Position numbers and translations under genes: made by a program. From Sphingosinicella microcystinivorans (lineage in GTDB: Bacteria; Pseudomonadota; Alphaproteobacteria; Sphingomonadales; Sphingomonadaceae): DNA of 42,500 nt. Location of the stretch: contig NZ_RBWX01000007.1 in the NCBI RefSeq assembly GCF_003634215.1, positions 1 to 42,500 on the forward strand, written 5' to 3'. The notes under the pieces were generated by a model, which worked only from the letters and a program-made list of their open reading frames with translations, ran no database searches and was not told the origin of the DNA. Shown in pieces: positions 15,961-23,656 of the stretch; position 1 is the first letter of the stretch, and each line of letters begins with the position of its first letter.

Positions 15961-16950
15961 ATGGCATCGGTTCTGGTGACGGGCGGCGCGGGATATATCG
16001 GCAGCCATGCCGTTCTGGCACTGAAGGATGCCGGCCATCAGGTCTCGGTGATCGACAATCTCGTCACGGGGCTCCGCTGGGCGGTGCCGAACGACGTGCC
16101 CTTTTACGAAGGCAATGTCGCTGACGAGGCGCTGATGGACCGGATCGTCGCCGAACAGAGTATTGCCGCGATCATGCACTTCGCGGGCTCGGTCGTGGTC
16201 CCCGAGTCGGTGAGCGATCCGCTCAAATATTACCGCAACAACACCGCTGCGAGCCGCACGCTCCTCGAATCGGCGGTCAGGAACGGCGTGAAACATTTCA
16301 TCTTCTCGTCGACCGCGGCGGTTTACGGCATCCCCGATCACACCCCCGTGGACGAGGAAACGCCGCGCGTGCCGATAAACCCCTACGGCACCTCGAAGCT
16401 GATGACGGAGTTCATGCTGGCGGACGTCGCGGCTGCGCACCCGATCAACTATGCTGCGCTGCGCTACTTCAACGTCGCAGGCGCCGACCCTGCCGGACGT
16501 ACCGGCCAGTCGACAGCGGGCGCGACGCACCTCATCAAGGTCGCAGTCGAGGCGGCAACCGGCAAGCGCTCGCACGTCTCCGTGTTCGGCACCGACTATG
16601 CGACACCCGACGGAACCGGGGTGCGCGACTACATCCATGTCAGCGATCTTGCTGCGGCGCACGTGCTTGCGCTCGGCTGGCTCGAGGAGCGGCCGGAGGA
16701 GTCAGTAACGCTCAACTGCGGTTACAATCGCGGCTTCTCGGTGCTGGAAGTGCTGGATGCGGTGGAGCGTGTTTCAGGCCGCAAGATCGAGCGGCGCATG
16801 GAGCCGCGCCGCGCGGGTGATCCCGACGCGCTCGTAGCTGAAAATGCCAGGATTCTTGAAACCTTCCGCTGGCAGCCGCGCAACGGCAACCTCGATACGA
16901 TCGTGACTCATGCGCTTGCATGGGAGGAGAAGCTCGCCGCCCGCGGCTGA
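15961..16950 (+). CDS. galE: UDP-glucose 4-epimerase
   Basis: 329 residues of the extended short-chain dehydrogenase family. The Rossmann NAD-binding GGAGYIGSH is at residues 8-16, followed by VIDNLVTG, MHFAGSVVVPESV, SSTAAVYG and the catalytic YGTSK. RYFNVAGADPAGRTGQ and GTGVRDYIHVSDLA are characteristic of GalE. It interconverts UDP-glucose and UDP-galactose for envelope polysaccharides. ATG 15961 is chosen because the fold begins immediately after it. It is not in an obvious sugar operon here; the neighbouring phosphatase gene converges on it. Confidence 0.96.
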   Translation: MASVLVTGGAGYIGSHAVLALKDAGHQVSVIDNLVTGLRWAVPNDVPFYEGNVADEALMDRIVAEQSIAAIMHFAGSVVVPESVSDPLKYYRNNTAASRTLLESAVRNGVKHFIFSSTAAVYGIPDHTPVDEETPRVPINPYGTSKLMTEFMLADVAAAHPINYAALRYFNVAGADPAGRTGQSTAGATHLIKVAVEAATGKRSHVSVFGTDYATPDGTGVRDYIHVSDLAAAHVLALGWLEERPEESVTLNCGYNRGFSVLEVLDAVERVSGRKIERRMEPRRAGDPDALVAENARILETFRWQPRNGNLDTIVTHALAWEEKLAARG

Positions 16951-16954
16951 GCCC

Positions 16955-17719
16955 TCAGGTCGAGAGAAAACGGCGCGAGTCGCCTTCCAGGACCATCGCG
17001 GTGAGGCGGCCGGTGGCGTAGGCCCCCGTGTCGATGCCGGTCCGGTTTGCCTGTGTGTCGACGTCGCGCGTGATTGAATGGCCATGGACGACGTGGAAGC
17101 CATGGTCGCCCTTGTGTTCGAGGAACGCCTCCCGAATCCAGATGAGATCGCGTTGACGCTGCTCCTCCACCGGCACGCCGGGGCGGATGCCTGCATGGAC
17201 GAACAGATAGTCGCCGGCGCGGCGCATGAGTTCGAACGATTCGAGGAGTTCGAGATGCGTGCGGGGCATCGCCTCGCGGAGTGCGCCGAGCGCGGACGCC
17301 TCGTCGTCGCCGAACGCCAGCGCGGCGGGAAGGCCATAACTCGCCAGTGTCTCGCGTCCGCCGTGTTTCAGCCATGCCGGATAGAGCGATTCGTCTTCGC
17401 GCGGGCGACCGCTGACCAGATGCGTCAGGATCGATTCGTGGTTGCCCTTGAGCAGGGTCCAGCGCTGGCCCTGTCGCGGCCCTTCGGCCAGCCGGTCCAG
17501 CACCGCCGCGGACGCATTGCCGCGGTCCACATAGTCGCCGAGGAAAACGATCTCCGAATCGCCGGTCCAGTCTGAAAGATCCGCGTCGATCTGGCCGAGC
17601 AACGCGTCCATCAGGTCGCGGCGGCCGTGAATGTCGCCGATCGCATAGAGGCGCAGCCCTTCCGGCAGTCGGTCGGTGCGCTTGGGGCGGGATCGGAAGC
17701 GAGACAGCATGGCGTCCAT
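16955..17719 (-). CDS. Metallophosphoesterase, PPP-type serine/threonine phosphatase-like
   Basis: About 254 residues of the calcineurin-like fold. All three family motifs are intact: GDIHGRRD, GDYVDRGN and GNHE, with downstream histidines in HAGIRPGV and VVHGHS. This matches small bacterial PPP phosphatases such as PrpA or ApaH relatives; protein phosphatase and dinucleotide hydrolase activity cannot be told apart by eye. The start at 17719 gives MDAMLSRF; 17764 and 17710 are alternatives. It is convergent with galE, 4 bases apart. Confidence 0.92.
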   Translation of the reverse strand: MDAMLSRFRSRPKRTDRLPEGLRLYAIGDIHGRRDLMDALLGQIDADLSDWTGDSEIVFLGDYVDRGNASAAVLDRLAEGPRQGQRWTLLKGNHESILTHLVSGRPREDESLYPAWLKHGGRETLASYGLPAALAFGDDEASALGALREAMPRTHLELLESFELMRRAGDYLFVHAGIRPGVPVEEQRQRDLIWIREAFLEHKGDHGFHVVHGHSITRDVDTQANRTGIDTGAYATGRLTAMVLEGDSRRFLST

Positions 17720-17829
17720 GTAATGCCCCGGCGAACAGGAGCAAGCCGGAACCCTTGACTTCACAAGGTTTGCCGCTTAGGGACGCGCGCTCTTGAACAG
17801 CACCAGAATCAGTTTCGCAGGCGGAAAAC

Positions 17830-17955
17830 ATGAAGATCCGGAACAGCCTCAAGTCCCTGAAGGGACGTCATCGCGATTGCCGCGTCATCCGCCGCCGCGG
17901 CCGCACCTATGTGATCAACAAGACGAATCGCCGCTTCAAGGCGCGTCAGGGCTGA
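17830..17955 (+). CDS. rpmJ: 50S ribosomal protein L36, C-minus type
   Basis: 41-residue highly basic protein, [19 protein letters not shown]... ending NRRFKARQG. This is the zinc-free L36 paralogue (YkgO type): it keeps a single cysteine instead of the zinc-binding Cys3-His set, and the length is exactly right. GGCGGAAAA upstream serves as the ribosome site. The stop TGA at 17953-17955 overlaps the proposed CTG start of the HAD hydrolase as CTGA, so the two may be translationally coupled. Confidence 0.95.
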   Translation: MKIRNSLKSLKGRHRDCRVIRRRGRTYVINKTNRRFKARQG

Positions 17956-18584
17956 ATCTTCCGCTGCTGGCCGAAGCTTCGATCGACGCTGTCATCTTTG
18001 ATGTCGGCGGAGTTCTTTATCACTGGCACCCGCGCTTTCTTTACGAAAAGCTGATCCCGGATCGGGACCGGCTCGAGTGGTTTTGCGCCAATGTCGTGAC
18101 GCCGGAATGGCATTTCCAGCACGATGCGGGGCGTCCTGCTGCTGAAACCACGGCAGAACTCGTCGCCGCCTTCCCCGCTGAGCGCGCGCTCATCGAGGCC
18201 TATGTGCCGCGCTGGCTGGAAACGCTGCCGGGTCCGGTCGAGGGGATGATCGAGCTGGTGCATGCGCTCGCCGACAAGGGCGTGCCGCTTTACGGTATCA
18301 CCAACTTCTCACACGAATTCTGGCCGCGATTCGCGTCAACTGAACCCGCGTTCGCACGGTTCCGCGACATCATTGTGTCGGGCGAGGAACGGCTGGTGAA
18401 ACCTGATCCCGCTATTTTCGCGTTGGCGAAGCGCCGGTTTCCGGTGGACCCGGCGCGCGCGTTGTTCATCGATGACCGCGACGACAATATCGCCGCCGCG
18501 GAAGCGGCAGGCTATCGCGGTCACCTGTTCACCAGTGCGGGCCGGGCCAAGGCGGCGCTGACGGCGCTGGGGCTGTCGCTCTGA
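17952..18584 (+). CDS. HAD-superfamily hydrolase, probable CTG start
   Basis: About 210 residues. Motif I is [12 protein letters not shown]: the nucleophile Asp is present, but the +2 position is Gly, as in YihX/epoxide-hydrolase-type members rather than DxD phosphatases. ITNFS is motif [10 protein letters not shown] carries the lysine of motif III, and FIDDRDDNI is motif IV. No ATG, GTG or TTG lies between the L36 stop and motif I in this frame. CTG 17952, overlapping the L36 stop as CTGA with AAGG at 17938-17941, is the best start; CTG 17964 or 17967 are possible. A TTG at 17793 would require reading right across rpmJ and is unlikely. Confidence 0.85.
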   Translation: MNLPLLAEASIDAVIFDVGGVLYHWHPRFLYEKLIPDRDRLEWFCANVVTPEWHFQHDAGRPAAETTAELVAAFPAERALIEAYVPRWLETLPGPVEGMIELVHALADKGVPLYGITNFSHEFWPRFASTEPAFARFRDIIVSGEERLVKPDPAIFALAKRRFPVDPARALFIDDRDDNIAAAEAAGYRGHLFTSAGRAKAALTALGLSL

Positions 18585-18700
18585 GGCTGGCAGGGCGGCG
18601 CGGCAACAGCTGGCGTCGCAAACAGAATCGGTGTGGCGAACAATGCAAGTCCTGCTGATCCTGCGCCAAGCAAAAGCAGGTCGCCATGAAGTTTTCGCAT
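18521..18700 (-). CDS. Possible small secreted protein (59 aa)
   Basis: A 59-codon reading frame in the gap between the HAD and pyk genes. It begins MRKLHGDLLLLGAGSAGLAL, continues through a hydrophobic stretch and reaches ATPAVAA, which reads as a Sec signal peptide with an AxA cleavage site near residue 33. The short mature part has one cysteine, then Ser/Ala/Pro-rich sequence. Its last 64 bases run antisense to the end of the HAD gene. GGA lies 8 bases upstream as a modest ribosome site. No family is recognised, and it may be spurious. Confidence 0.35.
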   Translation of the reverse strand: MRKLHGDLLLLGAGSAGLALFATPILFATPAVAAPPCQPQSDSPSAVSAALARPALVNR

Positions 18701-18836
18701 GATGTTCCATCCGTGGAGCGTACTTGATGCTGCACGGTTACGCGGCGGCCGTCATATGAGCGTCAAAACAGAGCGAACGGAAACGAAACGATTCGCGGGG
18801 TCCATCTTCGTTTGTCAGAAACCCGTATTGTAAGAA

Positions 18837-20282
18837 CTATTTCCGGCCCTTCAGCTCATCGCCGGTAAGCCGTGCGATGTGCAGCACGTTCGTGGAACCG
18901 GGCGTGCCGAAGGGAACGCCGGCCATGATGATGATGCGGTCGCCGCTACCTGCGACCCCTGCGCGCAGCGCCATGCGCTTCGCTTTGTTCACCATCTCCT
19001 CGAAGTCGCCGACATCCCGCGTGTGCACCGCATGGACGCCCCACAGCAGGCCGAGCTGGCGCGCGGTCGCGAGCTTCGGCGTCAGCACGAGGAGCGGCAC
19101 GTTGATGCGTTCGCGGCTGGCACGCCGCGCTGTCGAGCCCGATGTGGTGAAGCAGCACACCGCGCGCGCGGAGATAGTTCCGGCGATCTGTCCCGCAGCG
19201 CTGGAAAGCGCGTCGGCGGTCGTCGGTTCGAGGAGCGTTTCGGTGAAATGCACGCGCCGTGCATGTTCGGGATCGGTTTCGACGGCACCCGCGATCGCGT
19301 CCATCATCCGCACGGCCTCGACGGGCCATGCGCCTGCTGCCGACTCGGCGGAAAGCATCACGGCATCGGCACCGTCGTAGACGGCGTTGGCGACGTCGCT
19401 CACCTCGGCGCGTGTTGGCGTCGGCGAGGTGATCATCGATTCGAGCATCTGCGTGGCGACCACGACGGGTCGCCCCGCCTTGCGTGCGGCCTGCACGATG
19501 CGTTTCTGTGCCATCGGCACCGCCTCGGGCGGCATTTCGACGCCGAGATCCCCGCGTGCGACCATAACCGCGTCAGCGATTTCCAGAATCTCGTTAAGCC
19601 GGTCAAGCGCCTGAGGTTTCTCGATCTTGGCGAGAAGCTGCGCCCGCCCGCCGATCAGCCGCCGGGCTTCCGCGACGTCCTCGGGGCGCTGGACGAAGCT
19701 GAGCGCGACCCAGTCCACGCCCGCGTCGAGCGCGAAATCGAGGTCGCGCCGGTCCTTTTCGGTGAGTGCCGCGAGCGGCACGACGGCATCGGGCACGTTG
19801 AGGCCCTTGTTGGACGAAAGGCGCCCACCCACGGTCACCTCTGTCTCGATCACGTCGGACGTCACCGCGAGGACACGCAGCGCCACCTTTCCGTCGTCGA
19901 TGAGCAGGCGCTGGCCGGGCTCGGTGACGCCGAAGATCTCGGGATGCGGCAGGAAGGCACGCGTCGTGTTGCCTGGCGTGTTGTGCCGGTCGAGCGTGAA
20001 GCGCTGGCCGTTCTTCAGCTCCACGGGCTCGTCGAAGCGGCCGATGCGAATCTTCGGTCCCTGCAGATCGGCAAGGATCGTCATCGGTCGCGATGTTTCG
20101 CGTTCGAGTGCGCGGATGTGATTGACGACCTCGGTGTGGCCTTCGTGCCCGCCGTGGCTCATGTTGAGTCGGAAAGCGTCCGCTCCAGCGAGATAAAGTG
20201 CCCGAATCTGTTCGTAAGTGCTCGACGCAGGTCCAAGCGTTGCGAGGATGCGGACCTTGCGGCGGCGCGGCTCTATCTTCAT
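18837..20282 (-). CDS. pyk: Pyruvate kinase
   Basis: 481-residue glycolytic enzyme transferring phosphate from phosphoenolpyruvate to ADP. Conserved segments include KVRILATLGPASS, FRLNMSHGGHEGH, the K+/Mg2+ binding ADLQGPKIRIG, LLAKIEKPQALDRL with the catalytic lysine, VMVARGDLGVEMP and VVVATQMLESMI followed by PTRAEVSDVANAVYDGADAVMLSAE in spaced form. The C-terminal regulatory domain is complete, ending at LKGRK. It is divergent from the DUF1244 gene, an arrangement I recall from other sphingomonads. Confidence 0.97.
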   Translation of the reverse strand: MKIEPRRRKVRILATLGPASSTYEQIRALYLAGADAFRLNMSHGGHEGHTEVVNHIRALERETSRPMTILADLQGPKIRIGRFDEPVELKNGQRFTLDRHNTPGNTTRAFLPHPEIFGVTEPGQRLLIDDGKVALRVLAVTSDVIETEVTVGGRLSSNKGLNVPDAVVPLAALTEKDRRDLDFALDAGVDWVALSFVQRPEDVAEARRLIGGRAQLLAKIEKPQALDRLNEILEIADAVMVARGDLGVEMPPEAVPMAQKRIVQAARKAGRPVVVATQMLESMITSPTPTRAEVSDVANAVYDGADAVMLSAESAAGAWPVEAVRMMDAIAGAVETDPEHARRVHFTETLLEPTTADALSSAAGQIAGTISARAVCCFTTSGSTARRASRERINVPLLVLTPKLATARQLGLLWGVHAVHTRDVGDFEEMVNKAKRMALRAGVAGSGDRIIIMAGVPFGTPGSTNVLHIARLTGDELKGRK

Positions 20283-20357
20283 GTGGCCCCTTTGTAGTGC
20301 TTGCGCGGGCTTATCCCTAGAGCGTTACGCTTTCAGGTGCAAAGACGGGAGATCAAG

Positions 20358-20666
20358 ATGGCAATCGAAGACAGCGTGCGGACCGAAATGGAAGCGGCGG
20401 CATTCCGGCGGCTGGTTGAGCATCTCCAGCACCGCACCGACGTGCAGAACATCGATCTGATGGGCGTCGGCGGCTTCTGCCGCAACTGCCTCGGCGACTG
20501 GCTGCGCGAAGCCGGCGAAGCGCGGGGCGTTACGCTCGGCAAGGACGAAGCGCGCGCGCTCGTCTACGGCATGGAACCGGCGGATTGGAAAACGAGGTAC
20601 CAGACCGAGGCCAGCGCGGAGCAGATGCGGCGCATGGATGAAAGCGTGTCGAAGAACGCACACTGA
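20358..20666 (+). CDS. DUF1244 family protein
   Basis: 102 residues starting at ATG 20358 behind GGAG. The family signature is LMGVGGFCRNCLGDWL followed by YGMEPADWKTRYQ; the Cys-x-x-Cys pair could bind metal, though this is not established. The family is compact, alphaproteobacterial and uncharacterised. It lies 72 bases before the gapR-like gene on the same strand and divergent from pyk. Confidence 0.9.
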   Translation: MAIEDSVRTEMEAAAFRRLVEHLQHRTDVQNIDLMGVGGFCRNCLGDWLREAGEARGVTLGKDEARALVYGMEPADWKTRYQTEASAEQMRRMDESVSKNAH

Positions 20667-20738
20667 CCCGCCTTGCGGAGTTGGACACGGCGACTTACGA
20701 ACCCCGACCGATTTCTTCATCCATGATTCGAGGCAGGC

Positions 20739-20981
20739 ATGACCGACAACGTATCCGTCGAACAACTCCGTCTTTTCATCGAGCGCATCGAGCGTCTTGA
20801 AGAAGAGAAGAAAGGCATCGCCGACGACATCAAGGACGTCTACCTCGAAGCCAAGAGTCAGGGCTTCGATCCCAAGACGATGAAAACCATCGTGCGCCTG
20901 CGCAAGATGGACAAGAACGCGCGCCAGGAAATGGAAGCGCTGCTTGATACCTACAAGTCGGCGCTCGGCCTCGAGGACTGA
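20739..20981 (+). CDS. gapR: GapR/DUF2312 family DNA-binding protein
   Basis: 80 residues, almost entirely charged helix: [40 protein letters not shown], then [10 protein letters not shown]. In Caulobacter, GapR is an essential chromosome-associated protein that encloses overtwisted DNA and helps topoisomerases during replication. Sequence and length match this family closely. The intergenic region that follows contains a sigma-54 promoter and a structured RNA candidate. Confidence 0.94.
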   Translation: MTDNVSVEQLRLFIERIERLEEEKKGIADDIKDVYLEAKSQGFDPKTMKTIVRLRKMDKNARQEMEALLDTYKSALGLED

Positions 20982-21000
20982 TCTTGGCGTGTGCATCGCA

Positions 21001-21048
21001 TGTCCCATATGAGGACACATGATGCAGAGCCTGTCCCGTTTTGGGACG
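21001..21048 (+). promoter_or_regulatory. Two TGTCC-N7-GGAC dyads, candidate sigma-54 activator sites
   Basis: TGTCC-N7-GGACA lies at 21001-21017, centre 21009. TGTCC-N7-GGACG lies at 21032-21048, centre 21040. The centres are 31 bp apart, about three helical turns, so both sites face the same side. They lie about 90 and 120 bp upstream of the transcription start predicted from the sigma-54 promoter, a typical position for enhancer-binding proteins. The cognate activator is unknown. Confidence 0.65.
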
Positions 21049-21102
21049 AAAGATTGATGCCGGAATTTGGCAAAATCCAATAAATTCAGTAATTTGAAAT
21101 TC

Positions 21103-21118
21103 TGGCACGGCGATTGCT
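21103..21118 (+). promoter_or_regulatory. Sigma-54 (RpoN) promoter
   Basis: TGGCACGGCGATTGCT matches the RpoN consensus TGGCACG-N4-TTGC[A/T], with the invariant GG (21104-21105) and GC (21116-21117) separated by exactly 10 bases. The expected start of transcription is near 21129. Two dyads upstream support it. Confidence 0.8.
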
Positions 21119-21128
21119 GTTCTCTGGA

Positions 21129-21255
21129 CAGCCGCCGGCGCCACGGCCCCGGCAAAGGCGGCGACCCAACCTGGCGGCGGTCACAGACCCCGACAGCCTC
21201 CAGGCGAAAACCCTGAGTTGAGCGGCGATGCCACGGCCCCGGTATCGCCGCTTTT
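21129..21255 (+). ncRNA. Candidate sigma-54-dependent structured RNA (sRNA or leader)
   Basis: The stretch from the predicted start to the terminator folds by eye into three hairpins. The first has arms GCCGCC (21131-21136) and GGCGGC (21157-21162). The second has CCTGG (21170-21174) and CCAGG (21200-21204), with CCTCC beside the right arm. The third is the terminator stem 21221-21229/21244-21252. The same 13-nt sequence GCCACGGCCCCGG occurs at 21140-21152 and 21230-21242, both times in the loop of a hairpin. Twin identical C-rich loops suggest a regulatory RNA that pairs with G-rich ribosome-binding sites; alternatively it is an attenuated leader of the hydroxylase genes at 21307. No known RNA family is recognised. 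Confidence 0.5.
21221..21255 (+). terminator. Intrinsic terminator
   Basis: AGCGGCGAT (21221-21229) pairs perfectly with ATCGCCGCT (21244-21252) and is followed by TTTT and, after four bases, another TTTT. It ends transcripts from the sigma-54 promoter or gapR, or attenuates reading into the 2Fe-2S subunit gene. Confidence 0.75.
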
Positions 21256-21306
21256 CTCGTTTTGGGCGGCTTGGCGCATCGCATCCGCCCCTCTAATATC
21301 CCGTCC

Positions 21307-21768
21307 ATGCAAATCAGCCTGACCGTTAACGGATCCCTCCGCGAACTCGACGTGGAACCGACGATGCTGCTCGTCGAAATCCTGCGCGATCACCTGCGCC
21401 TCACGGGTACGCATATCGGTTGCGACACGAGCCAGTGCGGCGCGTGCAACGTGCTCATGGATGGCAAGGCGGTGAAGAGCTGCACGGTGATCGCCGGGCA
21501 GGCGGACGGTGCCAGCGTGACGACGATCGAAGGGCTGGGCGCGGATGGCGCGCTGCACCCGATGCAGGCGGCGTTCCGCGAGGCGCACGGGTTGCAGTGC
21601 GGCTTCTGCACGCCGGGCATGGTGATCGCGGGAATCGCGATCGCCGGGCGGCACGGGCCGGACGTGAACGAGGAAACCATCCGCCACGACCTTGAAGGGA
21701 ATCTCTGCCGCTGCACGGGCTACACGAATATCGTGAAGGCGATCCGCGCCGGGGCTGCGGCGCTGTGA
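21307..21768 (+). CDS. 2Fe-2S subunit of a molybdenum hydroxylase (xanthine dehydrogenase family)
   Basis: 153-residue electron-transfer subunit with two 2Fe-2S domains. The plant-ferredoxin-like cluster is ligated by Cys39, Cys44, Cys47 and Cys59 (GCDTSQCGACNV...KSC). The helical second cluster uses Cys98, Cys101, Cys134 and Cys136 (CGFCTPGM...CRCTGYTNI). Length and order match CoxS/IorA/QorS small subunits. The ATG at 21307 is chosen because homologues start with a short strand of the MQISLTVNG type. Its stop overlaps the GTG start of the FAD subunit, so translation is coupled. The molybdopterin subunit is not adjacent. Confidence 0.94.
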   Translation: MQISLTVNGSLRELDVEPTMLLVEILRDHLRLTGTHIGCDTSQCGACNVLMDGKAVKSCTVIAGQADGASVTTIEGLGADGALHPMQAAFREAHGLQCGFCTPGMVIAGIAIAGRHGPDVNEETIRHDLEGNLCRCTGYTNIVKAIRAGAAAL

Positions 21769-22526
21769 CCGGCTATCATCGTCCAGCGACACTTGATGAA
21801 GCGGCAGCGCTTGCCGCAACGGGCGGCGATATCGCCTACCTCGCGGGCGGCCATACGTTGATCCCGGCAATGAAATCGCGGCTGCGCGCGCCCGATGCGC
21901 TCGTCGATCTCGCGCGCGTTCCGGGCCTTTCGGGCGTATCGCGCGAGGGCGAGCGTGTTTGGATCGGCGCGATGACGCGCCACGCCGAAGTTGCGAAGAG
22001 CGCCCCGATCGCGGCGTTGGCGCGCCTCGCGGGCGGCATCGGCGATCCGCAGGTGCGGGAGCGCGGCACGCTCGGCGGCAGCGTTGCGAACAACGATCCG
22101 GCAGCTGACTATCCGGCAGCGGTGCTGGGGCTGGATGCCGTGATCGAAACAAACCGCGGATCTCACGCCGCGGATGATTTTTTCCTGGGCATGTTCGCGA
22201 CCGCTCTCGAAGAGGTTGAGATCGTCACGCGCATCGGCTTCCGCGTGCCGCAGGCGGCGGCCTACGCGAAGTTCGCGCATCCGGCCTCGCGCTATGCGCT
22301 TATCGGCGTTTTCGCCGCTCGGTTCGTAGATGGCGCGCGCGTTGCCGTGACCGGCGCGGGGCCAGGCGTGTTCCGCTGGACGGAAGCGGAAGCTGCGATT
22401 GACGCGGGTGCCGCGCTTCCGGAGCTTGCGCCCGACGATCTCAATTCCGATATCCACGCCGGCGCCGAATACCGCGCGCATCTTGCCCGCGTGATGCTGC
22501 GCCGCGCACTGGGAGACATGGCATGA
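21765..22526 (+). CDS. FAD-binding subunit of a molybdenum hydroxylase (CoxM-like)
   Basis: 253 residues of the PCMH-type flavin domain found as medium subunit in CO dehydrogenase/xanthine dehydrogenase-like enzymes. [14 protein letters not shown] binds the FAD pyrophosphate and [15 protein letters not shown] is the second flavin signature. It passes electrons between the 2Fe-2S subunit and an acceptor. The GTG start (21765) overlaps the upstream TGA as GTGA, and its own TGA overlaps the ATG of the YbjQ-like gene as ATGA. No large catalytic subunit follows, so the third partner must be encoded elsewhere or is missing. Confidence 0.93.
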   Translation: MTGYHRPATLDEAAALAATGGDIAYLAGGHTLIPAMKSRLRAPDALVDLARVPGLSGVSREGERVWIGAMTRHAEVAKSAPIAALARLAGGIGDPQVRERGTLGGSVANNDPAADYPAAVLGLDAVIETNRGSHAADDFFLGMFATALEEVEIVTRIGFRVPQAAAYAKFAHPASRYALIGVFAARFVDGARVAVTGAGPGVFRWTEAEAAIDAGAALPELAPDDLNSDIHAGAEYRAHLARVMLRRALGDMA

Positions 22527-22843
22527 TCCTTTCAACCACCCCCACCATCGAGGGCCGTCCGGCGACGAAGTATCACGGCGTCGTCACCGGCGAGGCGATT
22601 CTCGGCGCGAATATCTTCCGCGATCTCTTCGCGGGCATTCGCGACATCGTCGGCGGACGCGCGGGCTCCTATGAAACCGTGCTGCGCGAAGCACGGCAGC
22701 AGGCGCTCGATGAACTGGCGGCAGAGGCACAGCGGCTTGGCGCGAATGCCGTCGTCGGCATTGATCTTGACTACGAGGTGCTGGGACAAGGCGGCTCGAT
22801 GCTGATGGTCTCGGCTTCGGGGACAGCGGTCACTGTTTCCTGA
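22523..22843 (+). CDS. YbjQ/UPF0145 family protein
   Basis: 106 residues, recognised from [24 protein letters not shown] (spaced) and the [28 protein letters not shown] pattern (spaced). The family is small, forms beta-rich pentamers in known structures and is sometimes called heavy-metal-binding; its role is undefined. The start overlaps the FAD subunit stop by 4 bases, suggesting co-expression. Confidence 0.92.
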   Translation: MILSTTPTIEGRPATKYHGVVTGEAILGANIFRDLFAGIRDIVGGRAGSYETVLREARQQALDELAAEAQRLGANAVVGIDLDYEVLGQGGSMLMVSASGTAVTVS

Positions 22844-22912
22844 ACATTGCCAGTAGCGGCCTCGCTCGCGTAAAGACCGGCCACATTTTCAAAACCGGCA
22901 CGAACGAGTCAC

Positions 22913-23656
22913 ATGGCAGGCCATTCCAAATTCAAGAACATCATGCACCGCAAGGGCGCGCAGGACAAAAAGCGCTCGGCGATGTTTTCCAAGCTTTCCC
23001 GCGAAATCACCGTCGCGGCCAAAATGGGCACGCCCGATCCCGACATGAACCCGCGCCTGCGCGCGGCGGTGATCGCCGCGAAGGCCCAGTCGATGCCCAA
23101 GGACAATATCCAGCGCGCGATTGACAAGGCGAGCGGCGGCGATGTCGAGAACTATGAAGAGATCCGCTACGAAGGCTTCGGCCCTGGTGGCGTGTCGCTG
23201 ATCGTCGAGGCGCTGACCGACAACCGCAATCGCACTGCCACGAACGTTCGCACCATCTTTTCGAAGAACGGCGGCAACCTCGGCGCGTCGGGCTCGGTGA
23301 GCCACGGCTTCGATCGCATGGGCCTGATCGAATATGCGGCCAAGGCGGGCGACGCTGAAAAGGTGTTCGAGGCTGCGCTCGAAGCGGGTGCGGAGGACGT
23401 GCAGTCCAGCGAGGACGGCCACGAGGTCTGGACCGCGCAGGACACGCTGCACGAGGTTGCGAAAGCACTCGAAGCCGTGCTCGGCGAGCCCGAGGCCGCG
23501 AAGCTTGCGTGGCGCCCGCAGACGATGGTGTCGGTCGCCGAAGGCGATGCGGGTTCACTCCTCAAGCTGATCGATGCGCTCGACGATGACGACGACGTCC
23601 AGACCGTGTCGGGCAATTACGAAGTTTCCGACGAGGTGATGGAGAAGCTCGGCTGA
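22913..23656 (+). CDS. YebC/PmpR family protein
   Basis: 247 residues beginning [21 protein letters not shown], the invariant YebC start, with [16 protein letters not shown] and the acidic C-terminal domain ending [21 protein letters not shown]. The family has been described as a transcriptional regulator and, more recently, as a factor relieving ribosome stalling at polyproline. Being directly upstream of ruvC is a common arrangement. Its TGA overlaps the proposed CTG start of ruvC. Confidence 0.96.
   Translation: MAGHSKFKNIMHRKGAQDKKRSAMFSKLSREITVAAKMGTPDPDMNPRLRAAVIAAKAQSMPKDNIQRAIDKASGGDVENYEEIRYEGFGPGGVSLIVEALTDNRNRTATNVRTIFSKNGGNLGASGSVSHGFDRMGLIEYAAKAGDAEKVFEAALEAGAEDVQSSEDGHEVWTAQDTLHEVAKALEAVLGEPEAAKLAWRPQTMVSVAEGDAGSLLKLIDALDDDDDVQTVSGNYEVSDEVMEKLG

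Larger units (their letters stand above)
20982..21306 (+). other. 325-bp intergenic region with regulatory elements
   Basis: No protein gene is supported. From left to right it holds two enhancer-like dyads, an A/T-rich stretch around 21061-21100, a sigma-54-type promoter, a G-C-rich structured stretch of about 125 nt, a terminator-like hairpin, and a short leader to the 2Fe-2S subunit gene. Each is listed separately. Confidence 0.7.

Noticed and set aside
17793-17951. TTG start giving a HAD hydrolase that reads through the whole of rpmJ
   Set aside because: It would translate the L36 gene out of frame into a Pro/Arg-rich extension unlike any HAD N-terminus.
18756-18833. 25-codon forward frame (starts MSVKTERTE) between HAD and pyk
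   Set aside because: No ribosome site, too short and without any recognisable feature.
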